Assembly (NCBI RefSeq): GCF_003003355.1
Contig: NZ_PVTQ01000004.1
Coordinates: forward strand, 1 to 64,000
Length of the DNA: 64,000 nt
Origin: Donghicola tyrosinivorans
GTDB lineage: Bacteria > Pseudomonadota > Alphaproteobacteria > Rhodobacterales > Rhodobacteraceae
Reading direction: 5' to 3'
The notes under the pieces were generated by a model that searched no databases, was not told the DNA's origin, and saw only the letters and a list, made by a program, of their open reading frames with translations. Position numbers and translations under genes: made by a program. This document shows positions 24,756 to 32,268 of this stretch, piece after piece (position 1 is the stretch's first letter; every line of letters begins with the position of its first letter).

Positions 24756-25586
24756 ATGTCGTTGGAGACGATGTTCAATGTGACTGGCAAATCAGTCGTG
24801 GTCACCGGTGCCGCCTATGGTCTGGGCCGCGCCTACGCCGAGATCATGGCGCAGCAGGGCGCGCAGGTAACCCTGATCGACGTGAATGCGGACCAGTTGG
24901 CCAAGACCGTGGCCGAGATCACGGACCGTTTTGGCAAGGTGCATGGCATCGTCTGTGACGTGACGGATCGCGCAGGCATGGACGCCGCCTTTGACGAGAT
25001 CGCGGCCCATCAGGGCGGGATCGATGTGGTCTTTGCCAATGCGGGTGTGGACGCCGGACCGGGGTTTCTGACCCCCGAAGGCCGCCGCAATCCTGAAGGC
25101 GAGATCGACAATCTGGACGACGCCCATTGGGACAAGGTGATCGGGGTAAACCTGACCTCGATCTATTACACCATGAAGCTGGGCGCGCGGCATATGAAGC
25201 GGCAGGGGCGGGGGGGCTCGATCATCGCGACCTCGTCGATTGCGGCCTTTTACGCCGATGGCATCGTGGGTACGCCCTACATGCCTGCCAAGGCCGGTGT
25301 CAGCCATCTGGTGCGGCAACTGGCGATGGAACTGGGACGCTACAAAATCCGCGTCAACGCCATCTGTCCCGGGCCGTTCATCACCAACATCGCCGGAGGC
25401 CGCATGGCCAATGTCGAGGATCGGCAAGCCTTTATCCGCTGGTCCTGTCTGGGCCGTGTGGCCGAAACGGACGAGATCAAACCCATGGCGCTGTATCTGG
25501 CCTCTGGTGCGTCGGACTACGTGACGGGCTCGCAACTGGTGATCGACGGGGGTCTGATCCTGCGCCCCGCGCAGGAAGTGGACTGA
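24756..25586 (+). CDS. Short-chain dehydrogenase/reductase
   Basis: 276 residues from the ATG at 24756. Cofactor motif TGAAYGLGRAYAE (17-29), an acidic LIDVN after strand 2 (favouring NAD), NAG at 95-97, a Ser in TSSIAAF (159-165) and YMPAK (175-179) give the classical SDR catalytic set. The C-terminal VTGSQLVIDGG is typical. It should oxidise or reduce a secondary alcohol or ketone of the compound handled by this operon. It lies 26 bases after the cupin gene. Confidence 0.9.
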   Translation: MSLETMFNVTGKSVVVTGAAYGLGRAYAEIMAQQGAQVTLIDVNADQLAKTVAEITDRFGKVHGIVCDVTDRAGMDAAFDEIAAHQGGIDVVFANAGVDAGPGFLTPEGRRNPEGEIDNLDDAHWDKVIGVNLTSIYYTMKLGARHMKRQGRGGSIIATSSIAAFYADGIVGTPYMPAKAGVSHLVRQLAMELGRYKIRVNAICPGPFITNIAGGRMANVEDRQAFIRWSCLGRVAETDEIKPMALYLASGASDYVTGSQLVIDGGLILRPAQEVD

Positions 25587-25604
25587 GATTTCAAGGAATG
25601 GTTC

Positions 25605-25680
25605 GGGGCGGCAGTGTCGCCCCTCGGGTTGGCGCATCTGCCAAACGGGCAAGGAGGAAGCCCGAAGATGCGCTTGTTTT
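25605..25680 (+). terminator. Tandem hairpins before the substrate-binding-protein gene
   Basis: A first hairpin pairs GGGGCG (25605-25610) with CGCCCC (25618-25623). A second, larger one pairs GCGCATCT (25632-25639) with AGATGCGC (25666-25673), with inner CGGGC/GCCCG arms (25646-25650/25660-25664) and an AAGGAGGAA loop, and ends in TTGTTTT. The pair may attenuate read-through from the SDR gene or stabilise the downstream binding-protein mRNA. Confidence 0.55.
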
Positions 25681-25698
25681 AACGGGAGGAAATTGGAA

Positions 25699-26991
25699 AT
25701 GACTTTAACGATCAATCCGCTGAATATGGACCGCCGTAGCCTGCTGAAGGGTTTGGGCGCGGTCACTGCGGCCACCATTGCCCTGCCGCGCGGCGTGCGG
25801 GCGGCGGCAAAGACCATCAAGGTCGGGGTGATCAGCCCCATGACCGGCCCTCTGTCCCTGTTCGGTGACACGGATGACTACACCGCCAACAAGATCATGG
25901 ATCTGGTCAAAGACGGGATCGAAATCGGCGGCGAGACCTACAACATCGAAATCCTGCTGCGGGACGCGCAATCCAACCCCAACAAGGCGGCGGAAATCGC
26001 GGGCGATCTGATTTTGAATGACGAGGTGCGCATCATGCTGCCTGCCTCGACCACGGACATCAACAACCCGACCGCAGATCAGTGCGAACTGTATGGCGTG
26101 CCCTGCATCTCGTCGAACTCGCCCTGGCAGGCGTTTGTGATGCCGCGCGGCGGTGCGGATCAGCCCTTTGAATGGACCTACCATTTCTTCTGGGGGCTGG
26201 AGGATGTGCTCGGCACTTTCACAGGCATGTGGAAATCCATCGAGACCAACGGCAAGGTCGGAATGCTGTTCCCTCGTAACGCCGATGGCGAAACATGGGG
26301 TAACAACGATTACGGTCTGCCCCCCGCCGTGCGCGATGCGGGCTTTGAGGCCTTTGCCCCTTCGATGTTTGAGCCGCGCACCAACGATTTCTCGGCCCAG
26401 ATCGCAGAGTTCAAGAACAACAACTGCGAGATCGTCGGCGGTATCACCTATGTTGCGGACCTCAAGACCTTCATCACCCAGTGCAACCAGCAGAACTATC
26501 ACCCCAAAGTGGTGACCGTGGCCGCTGCGCTGCTGTTCCCCTCGGGGATCGAGGCGATGGGCGATCTGGGTGAAGGCATGTCCTCTGAGGTGTGGTGGAC
26601 CCCTGCGTTCCCCTACAAATCTTCGCTGACCGGTCAGACCAGTCGCGATCTGGCAGACATCTGGGAAGCCGAGACCGGAAAGCAGTGGACCCAGCCGCTA
26701 GGGTATGCCCACGCCCTGTGGGAGGTGGTTCTGGACACCCTCAAGCGGTCGGAGAACCCGCTGGACCGCATGGCCAATCGCGATGCGCTGAAGGCCACCA
26801 ATCTGGACACTATCGTCGGAAACATCCGCTTCGGGGATGGCCCGCACGCCAATATCTGCAAGACGCCGATCTTCGGCGGCCAGTGGGTGAAGGGTGAAAA
26901 ATGGCCCTTCGATCTGAAGATCGTGGACAGCAGTCTGAACCCCGACGTGCTGTCGCCCGAAATCCAGATGACTCCGATCAGCTGGAGCTAA
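25699..26991 (+). CDS. ABC transporter periplasmic substrate-binding protein, LivJ/amide-binding type
   Basis: 430 residues. A signal with a twin-arginine-like DRRSLLKGLGAVTAATIALP leads to mature AAKTIKVGVISPMTGPLSLFGD, the family-5 periplasmic-binding-protein (branched-chain amino acid/urea type) start. GGGAGG lies 11 bases before the ATG at 25699. Residues such as LLRDAQSNPNKAAEIAGDLI are typical of this fold. The ligand is not predictable but, from the operon, may be an aromatic acid or a related carboxylate. It supplies the Liv-type importer encoded next. Confidence 0.88.
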   Translation: MTLTINPLNMDRRSLLKGLGAVTAATIALPRGVRAAAKTIKVGVISPMTGPLSLFGDTDDYTANKIMDLVKDGIEIGGETYNIEILLRDAQSNPNKAAEIAGDLILNDEVRIMLPASTTDINNPTADQCELYGVPCISSNSPWQAFVMPRGGADQPFEWTYHFFWGLEDVLGTFTGMWKSIETNGKVGMLFPRNADGETWGNNDYGLPPAVRDAGFEAFAPSMFEPRTNDFSAQIAEFKNNNCEIVGGITYVADLKTFITQCNQQNYHPKVVTVAAALLFPSGIEAMGDLGEGMSSEVWWTPAFPYKSSLTGQTSRDLADIWEAETGKQWTQPLGYAHALWEVVLDTLKRSENPLDRMANRDALKATNLDTIVGNIRFGDGPHANICKTPIFGGQWVKGEKWPFDLKIVDSSLNPDVLSPEIQMTPISWS

Positions 26992-26997
26992 GGCCCT

Positions 26998-27726
26998 ATG
27001 CCCGATCGTAAAATCCTTGTCGCCGAAGGGCTGACCAAGCGTTTCGGCGCCGTGACCGTGGTGGACGATGTCAGCTTTTCGGTGGCGGCAGGCGAAGTGC
27101 TGGGAATTCTTGGCCCGAACGGGGCAGGGAAGACCACGCTGTTCAACTTGATCAGCGGCGATCTGGCCGCCAACGGAGGAGAGCTGTCTTTGGACGGCTC
27201 TCGCCTCTCGGCCGAGCCGCCCTACCGGCGGTGCCAACGGGGGATCGGGCGCACCTATCAGGTGCCCCAACCCTTTGGCGCGATGACGGCCTTTGAAAAC
27301 CTTTTGGTCCCTGCGATGATGAGCGCCCATCTGCGCGAAACTGAGGCCTATGATCACTGTGCGCAGGTGTTGCGGGATTGTGGTCTGTGGGACCATGCCA
27401 ATACCCCGGCCGGTAGCCTGACGCTGCTGAACCGTAAGCGGCTGGAACTGGCGCGGGCTTTGGCGGGAAAACCGAAACTACTGCTACTGGATGAAATCGC
27501 GGGCGGTCTCACAGATGCCGAAGGGGCGGAACTGGTGGCCCTGATCCGCCGTGTTCGTGACCAAGGCGTCACCATCATCTGGATCGAACATGTGCTGCAC
27601 GCCCTGATGGCCGTGGCAGACCGCATTCTGGTGCTGAACTTTGGTGCGAAGATTGCCGAAGGGGCCCCCGACGAGGTGATGCAAAATCCCGAAGTCCAGC
27701 GCGTTTACATGGGAATCGAGGCATGA
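26998..27726 (+). CDS. ABC transporter ATP-binding protein, LivG type
   Basis: 242 residues. Walker A GPNGAGKTT (near 40) and Walker B LLLLDEIAGG (near 165) are intact. The signature segment reads LTLLNRKRLELARALA in place of a canonical LSGGQ. I recall this variation from one LivG subgroup, so it need not mean loss of function. Switch region IEHV follows. It begins 7 bases after the binding-protein stop and overlaps livF by 4 bases, so the two subunits are translationally coupled. Confidence 0.9.
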   Translation: MPDRKILVAEGLTKRFGAVTVVDDVSFSVAAGEVLGILGPNGAGKTTLFNLISGDLAANGGELSLDGSRLSAEPPYRRCQRGIGRTYQVPQPFGAMTAFENLLVPAMMSAHLRETEAYDHCAQVLRDCGLWDHANTPAGSLTLLNRKRLELARALAGKPKLLLLDEIAGGLTDAEGAELVALIRRVRDQGVTIIWIEHVLHALMAVADRILVLNFGAKIAEGAPDEVMQNPEVQRVYMGIEA

Positions 27727-28442
27727 CGACGCCAATCCTTTCCACACATGCCCTGACGGGCGGCTACGGGGATTTTCAGGCACTCTTCGGGATAGACCTG
27801 CATCTGGACAAGGGTGAGGTGATCTCTTTGATCGGCGCGAATGGTGCTGGGAAATCCACCTTTCTGAAATCCATCTTCGGCCTTCTGCCCGTTGCCCCCG
27901 ATATGGTCCGGTTCGAAGGCACACCTGTGGGCGGCACGCCAGCACACCAGATGGTCCGCAAGGGCATCTCGATGGTGCCAGAAGGGCGGCGCCTGTTCAC
28001 CGGTATGACCGTTGAGGAAAATATGCGCGTGGCGATCGACAACGCCCGCATGTCCGAGGCCGAAGGTCCGTGGTCCCGTGATCGTCTTTTCCAGCTTTTC
28101 CCGATCCTGAAGGAAAAGCGCCGCCAGCCGATCGAGAACCTGTCCGGCGGGCAGCAGCAGATGGTTGCGATTTCCCGCGCTTTGCTGTGCCAGCCCAAGG
28201 TGCTTCTGTGCGATGAGATCAGCCTTGGCCTTGCGCCCAAGGTCATCCGCGAAATCTACGCCGTGCTGCCAGAGATCAGCGCGGCAGGGACATCCATCGT
28301 GTTGGTCGAGCAGGACGTGAGTCTGGCCCGCGAAGCCTCGCACCGGCTTTACTGCATGCTGGAAGGGCGGATCACCCTGGCCGGCGCATCCCATGACATC
28401 TCGCGCGAGGCAATCGCCGCGGCCTATTTCGGAGCAGCGTGA
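27723..28442 (+). CDS. ABC transporter ATP-binding protein, LivF type
   Basis: 239 residues with Walker A GANGAGKST, Q-loop region, canonical signature LSGGQQQMVAISRALL and Walker B KVLLCDEISLGLAP (Asp-Glu). ATGA overlap with the preceding gene. It pairs with the LivG-type subunit to power the importer. The permease gene follows after one base. Confidence 0.92.
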   Translation: MTTPILSTHALTGGYGDFQALFGIDLHLDKGEVISLIGANGAGKSTFLKSIFGLLPVAPDMVRFEGTPVGGTPAHQMVRKGISMVPEGRRLFTGMTVEENMRVAIDNARMSEAEGPWSRDRLFQLFPILKEKRRQPIENLSGGQQQMVAISRALLCQPKVLLCDEISLGLAPKVIREIYAVLPEISAAGTSIVLVEQDVSLAREASHRLYCMLEGRITLAGASHDISREAIAAAYFGAA

Positions 28443-28443
28443 C

Positions 28444-29304
28444 ATGCAGTGGCTTGATGCAATTATCCAAGGGGTCCTGCTGGGTGGGATGTACGCACAG
28501 TACGCCCTAGGCATGGCGCTGATGTTTGGTGTCATGCGGATCGTGAACATCGCCCATGGGGATGTGATGATCCTGCTGTCGTTGACGGTGATTACGCTGG
28601 CGGGCGTACTGCCCCTCGGCAATATCGGTCTGATTGTGGTGATCGTCCCGATAGCGGTGCTCTTGGGGTGGGTCCTGCAAAAATTCATCCTGAACAAGGT
28701 GGTGGGGGCTGATCCACTGCCATCCCTGATCGCAACATTCGGTTTGTCGATTGCCCTGCAAAACCTGATGCTAGAGGTCTGGTCTGCTGACACCCGCAGC
28801 CTGCCAAATTCCGGCATTGCCAGCGCCAGTTTTGAACTGGGCGGCATCTATATGGGGGTGCTGCCGGTCTTGGTGCTGATCTGCGCTATCGTTCTGACTT
28901 TCGGGCTGGATATGGTGCTGCGCACATCGCGGTTCGGGCGGGGTCTGCGGGCAGCCGCAGCCGATACCGAGGCTGCCGCAATGACCGGCGTTGATCCCAA
29001 ACGCATCTACGCCATCGCCACCGCCATTGCCGTGGGCATTCTGGGGCTGGCGGCTGTATTTGCGGCGCTGCGGGCCACGGTGTCTCCGTCTGACGGTTCT
29101 GCCCAACTGATTTACGCGTTCGAGGCAGTGATCATCGGCGGGATGGGCTCGCTCTGGGGGGCATTCCTTGGCGCGATGGTGCTGGGTGTGGCGCAGGCCA
29201 TCGGTCTGCGGATCGATCCCGGTTTGGGCATTCTCTTTGGTCACCTTGTCTTCCTTGCGGTGCTGGCAACGCGCCCCGAGGGCATCATGGCACGCAAGAA
29301 ATAA
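28444..29304 (+). CDS. ABC transporter permease, LivH type
   Basis: 286 residues from the ATG at 28444, immediately after the LivF stop. Begins MQWLDAIIQGVLLGGMYAQY and carries the LivH hallmark MRIVNIAHGDVMIL near residue 30 and GMGSLWGAFLGAMVLGVAQ near the end, with about eight membrane segments. Forms the inner-membrane channel with the LivM-type protein. Confidence 0.92.
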   Translation: MQWLDAIIQGVLLGGMYAQYALGMALMFGVMRIVNIAHGDVMILLSLTVITLAGVLPLGNIGLIVVIVPIAVLLGWVLQKFILNKVVGADPLPSLIATFGLSIALQNLMLEVWSADTRSLPNSGIASASFELGGIYMGVLPVLVLICAIVLTFGLDMVLRTSRFGRGLRAAAADTEAAAMTGVDPKRIYAIATAIAVGILGLAAVFAALRATVSPSDGSAQLIYAFEAVIIGGMGSLWGAFLGAMVLGVAQAIGLRIDPGLGILFGHLVFLAVLATRPEGIMARKK

Positions 29305-29314
29305 GGGCTTTGCA

Positions 29315-30325
29315 ATGACACAACCGTTTCAACATGCCCGCGTCCAACGGGCCACTCCATCCAGCCGCATCGCCATGAGCCTTTGCGTGATCGTGCTGGT
29401 GGGCCTTGTGACCATGCCGTGGTGGGCCTCGTCGGGGAATATCCGTTGGGCGATCGAGCTAAGCTGCTATCTGGCGATTGCCCAGATGTGGAATCTGCTG
29501 GCAGGCTACGCGGGTCTGGTCAGCGTCGGTCAACAGGCCTTCATCGGGGTCGCAGGCTATATGCTGTTCGTGCTGGCGCAGAACTTTGGCGTGAACCCCT
29601 TTGTGGCGGTGATCCTGTCGCTGATCGCCCCTGCGGTGCTGGCCGTGCCAACCTATCTGCTGCTGCGCCGTCTGGACGGGCCTTACTTTGCCATCGGCAC
29701 CTGGGTGGTGGCCGAGGCCGTGCGACTGGCCACCTCCAACATCGACTATCTGAACGCGGGCGCGGGTCTGACCCTGCGGGTGATGACCCAATACAGCCAA
29801 CACGAACGCGAAGTGGCCTTTGTGATCCTATGCGCGCTGCTGCTGGTGGCGACCATCGGGGGCAGCTACTGGCTGCTACGCTCACGCATCGGCTTGGCGC
29901 TGACGGCCATGCGCGACAACCCCGTTGCGGCGGCCAGCCAAGGAGTGAATGTGGGCCGTTTGCGCTTTGCGATCTTTATCGCCGCGGCGGTGGGGACCGG
30001 CTTTGCGGGGGCGATCTACTACATGGCGCAGCTGCGGATCACGCCGGCGGCAGGCTTTGATCCCTTCTGGGCCAGCATGTCGATCTTCATCGTGATGGTT
30101 GGCGGCATCGGAGCCATCGAAGGGGCCATCGTCGGCGCACTGATCTACTTCTTTGCGGATCGTTTGTTCGGGGAATATGGCTCGGCCTATCTGATTGTCC
30201 TTGGCCTGCTGACCCTGATCATCGCGCTCTATGCCCGTGGCGGCGTCTGGGGGCTGCTGCAAAAGCTGGGGGATCACCCTTGGTTCCCTGTGCAACGGAA
30301 ACTGGTGCTGGAGGACAAGCGATGA
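29315..30325 (+). CDS. ABC transporter permease, LivM type
   Basis: 336 residues from the ATG at 29315. Membrane segments run from about residue 20, with the LivM patterns NLLAGYAGLVSVGQQAFIGV and MRDNPVAAASQGVNVGRLRF (cytoplasmic coupling loop) and GGIGAIEGAIVGALIYF. It overlaps the alcohol dehydrogenase start by 4 bases (ATGA), so transporter and enzyme are one transcription unit. Confidence 0.9.
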   Translation: MTQPFQHARVQRATPSSRIAMSLCVIVLVGLVTMPWWASSGNIRWAIELSCYLAIAQMWNLLAGYAGLVSVGQQAFIGVAGYMLFVLAQNFGVNPFVAVILSLIAPAVLAVPTYLLLRRLDGPYFAIGTWVVAEAVRLATSNIDYLNAGAGLTLRVMTQYSQHEREVAFVILCALLLVATIGGSYWLLRSRIGLALTAMRDNPVAAASQGVNVGRLRFAIFIAAAVGTGFAGAIYYMAQLRITPAAGFDPFWASMSIFIVMVGGIGAIEGAIVGALIYFFADRLFGEYGSAYLIVLGLLTLIIALYARGGVWGLLQKLGDHPWFPVQRKLVLEDKR

Positions 30326-31332
30326 AAGCGGCCATCTTTGATGCCATGGGCCAACCTTTGCGGGTCGGCACGGTCGAAACGCCTGAGGCCACCGCTGGCC
30401 AAGTGCTGCTGAAAGTCTGTCGCTGCGGGATTTGCGGATCGGACCTGCATATGACCGAAGACCCGACCTTCGGCCTCCAAGGGGGCGAGGTGATCGGCCA
30501 TGAATTCTCGGGCGAGGTCATCGACGTGGGCGCGGGTGTGACCGGCCTGAAGGTGGGCGATCAGGTCTCTGCCGCCCCGTTGCGGGGCTGCGGGAGATGT
30601 GCGTCCTGCCTGAGGGGAGAGCCTGCGTGGTGCGTCAACTTCTCGCTGATCGGTGGAGGATATGCGGAATTCGCCGCCGTAGACGTCTTTCAATGCCGCA
30701 AGCTGCCTTGGGGGATTTCTGCCGTAGATGGCGCCTTGGCCGAGCCCTTGGGCGTGGCGCTGCACGGGATCATGCGGGCGCGGATGCAGCCGGGGGCCAA
30801 TGTGGTGGTGGTCGGGGCAGGGGCTATCGGGCTGGCGGTTGCGTTTTGGGCGCGGCGCATGGGAGCTGCCAAAGTGGTGGTGGTCGACATGCACGATCAC
30901 CAACGGGAACGGGCGATGGATTTGGGCGCGACCGAGTTCCTGATTTCCGGACCCGATCTTGAGGCCCGCGTGACCGAGGCCTGCGGTGCGGCCCCCGAGA
31001 TCGTCTTTGAATGCGTCGGAAAGCCGGGCCTGATTGATCACTGCATCGGGCTGGTCGCGCCACGGGGCCGTGTGGTGGTTCTGGGTCTTTGCACCGGGCC
31101 CGATCACATGGACAGCTTTCGCGCCATCTCGAAAGAGGTGGAGATCGTGATGTCGGTGTTCTTCACCATGCCTGAATTCGAACTGGCGATCCGCGCTTTG
31201 GATGCAGGCACCTATGCGCCGCAGCATCTGATCTCGGACACAGTATCGCTGGCGGCTATGCCCGATGCCTTTGAGGCTCTGCGCAATCGGACGACCCAAT
31301 GCAAGGTTCTGATTGATCCCTCCGCTTGCTGA
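30322..31332 (+). CDS. Zinc-dependent medium-chain alcohol dehydrogenase
   Basis: 336 residues. The catalytic-zinc Cys is in CRCGICGSDLHM (near 36-47), with GHEFSGEV (near 68). The structural-zinc lobe has the four Cys of RGCGRCASCLRGEPAWC (near 90-106). The Rossmann motif GAGAIGLAVAFWA (near 175) and an acidic VVDMHD after strand 2 indicate NAD. It resembles threonine/sorbitol dehydrogenase-type members. As last gene of the cupin-SDR-Liv operon it probably oxidises an alcohol intermediate of the imported compound. Confidence 0.9.
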   Translation: MKAAIFDAMGQPLRVGTVETPEATAGQVLLKVCRCGICGSDLHMTEDPTFGLQGGEVIGHEFSGEVIDVGAGVTGLKVGDQVSAAPLRGCGRCASCLRGEPAWCVNFSLIGGGYAEFAAVDVFQCRKLPWGISAVDGALAEPLGVALHGIMRARMQPGANVVVVGAGAIGLAVAFWARRMGAAKVVVVDMHDHQRERAMDLGATEFLISGPDLEARVTEACGAAPEIVFECVGKPGLIDHCIGLVAPRGRVVVLGLCTGPDHMDSFRAISKEVEIVMSVFFTMPEFELAIRALDAGTYAPQHLISDTVSLAAMPDAFEALRNRTTQCKVLIDPSAC

Positions 31333-31341
31333 GAAGGGCCT

Positions 31342-32268
31342 TCAGACCCGATGCAGTAGGCGGTCCGCCATCACGGCGGCGGATGTGCGGTTGTCGACGC
31401 CCATTTTGTAGAACACCTGTTCCAGATGCTTGTTCACGGTGCGCGCACTGAGGCTAAGGATTTCCGCGATGTCCTTGTTGGTTTTCCCTTGGCTCAGCCA
31501 TAGCAGTACCTCGGCTTCACGCTCGGTCAGGCCGTGGGCCTGTATCAGCGGCATGATCGGAGAGCTTTCACGCATTTCGTGGATTTCGATCAGGGTTTGG
31601 TCTTTGGTGGTGCCCACATATTTCAGAACCAACTGGCCGATCATCAGCGGGGTTGAACGGGACAGGGCCGTCTGTCCCAAACCCTTCAGCCAGTCGCCAA
31701 GGGCGCGGGGCGGGGCGGCGGACAGCAGGGCTTTGGTTGCTTCTGTCGTTTCCACCAAGTCCAACGCCTTCGGGGTGCCCCAGACAAAGCCGCCGTTCTT
31801 GCCAAAGGCCAATAGTGACTGGCCGGTTTCATCCAAGGCATGACGCGCGGAAGAGATCGCGCGGGCGTTCAGTACATGGGTGATGATGCGGGCGACCAGT
31901 TCATCCAGAACAACCGGCTTGGTGATGTAATCGACCCCGCCCGATTGCAGGCCCTTCAGGATATATTCCGCATCGGTCAAGCCGGTCATGAAAATCACCG
32001 GCGCATCGGCCGAGGCAGGATTGGCCTTGAGGGCGCGGCAGGTCTCAAACCCGTCCATACCGGGCATCTGGGCATCCAGCAGGATGACGTCAGGCTGGAC
32101 GCGGTGGGTCAAGGCAATCCCTTCGGGGCCACTGCGGGCCACAAGAACGGTCATTCCGTTGGCTTCCAGCGCCTCGGAGATCACCCCGAGGGTTTCGGGC
32201 GCATCGTCGATCACCAGCGCAATGGCGCGCGCGCCAAAGGCGTTGGACTGAGAGGTTTCAGGTATCAT
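31342..32268 (-). CDS. Response regulator, receiver plus LuxR-type DNA-binding domain
   Basis: 308 residues from the ATG at 32268. The receiver has the acidic pair Asp21-Asp22 (VIDDAPETL), phospho-acceptor Asp65 (VILLDAQMPGMDGFETC), Thr95 and Lys117 (DYITKPV). A middle segment (about 140-240) is of unknown fold. The C-terminal LuxR HTH is clear (HGLTEREAEVLLWLSQGKTN, then ARTVNKHLEQVFYKMGV). Its start overlaps the stop of the transporter-kinase gene by 11 bases, so it is the obvious partner of that sensor. It probably controls the divergent amide operon. Confidence 0.92.
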   Translation of the reverse strand: MIPETSQSNAFGARAIALVIDDAPETLGVISEALEANGMTVLVARSGPEGIALTHRVQPDVILLDAQMPGMDGFETCRALKANPASADAPVIFMTGLTDAEYILKGLQSGGVDYITKPVVLDELVARIITHVLNARAISSARHALDETGQSLLAFGKNGGFVWGTPKALDLVETTEATKALLSAAPPRALGDWLKGLGQTALSRSTPLMIGQLVLKYVGTTKDQTLIEIHEMRESSPIMPLIQAHGLTEREAEVLLWLSQGKTNKDIAEILSLSARTVNKHLEQVFYKMGVDNRTSAAVMADRLLHRV

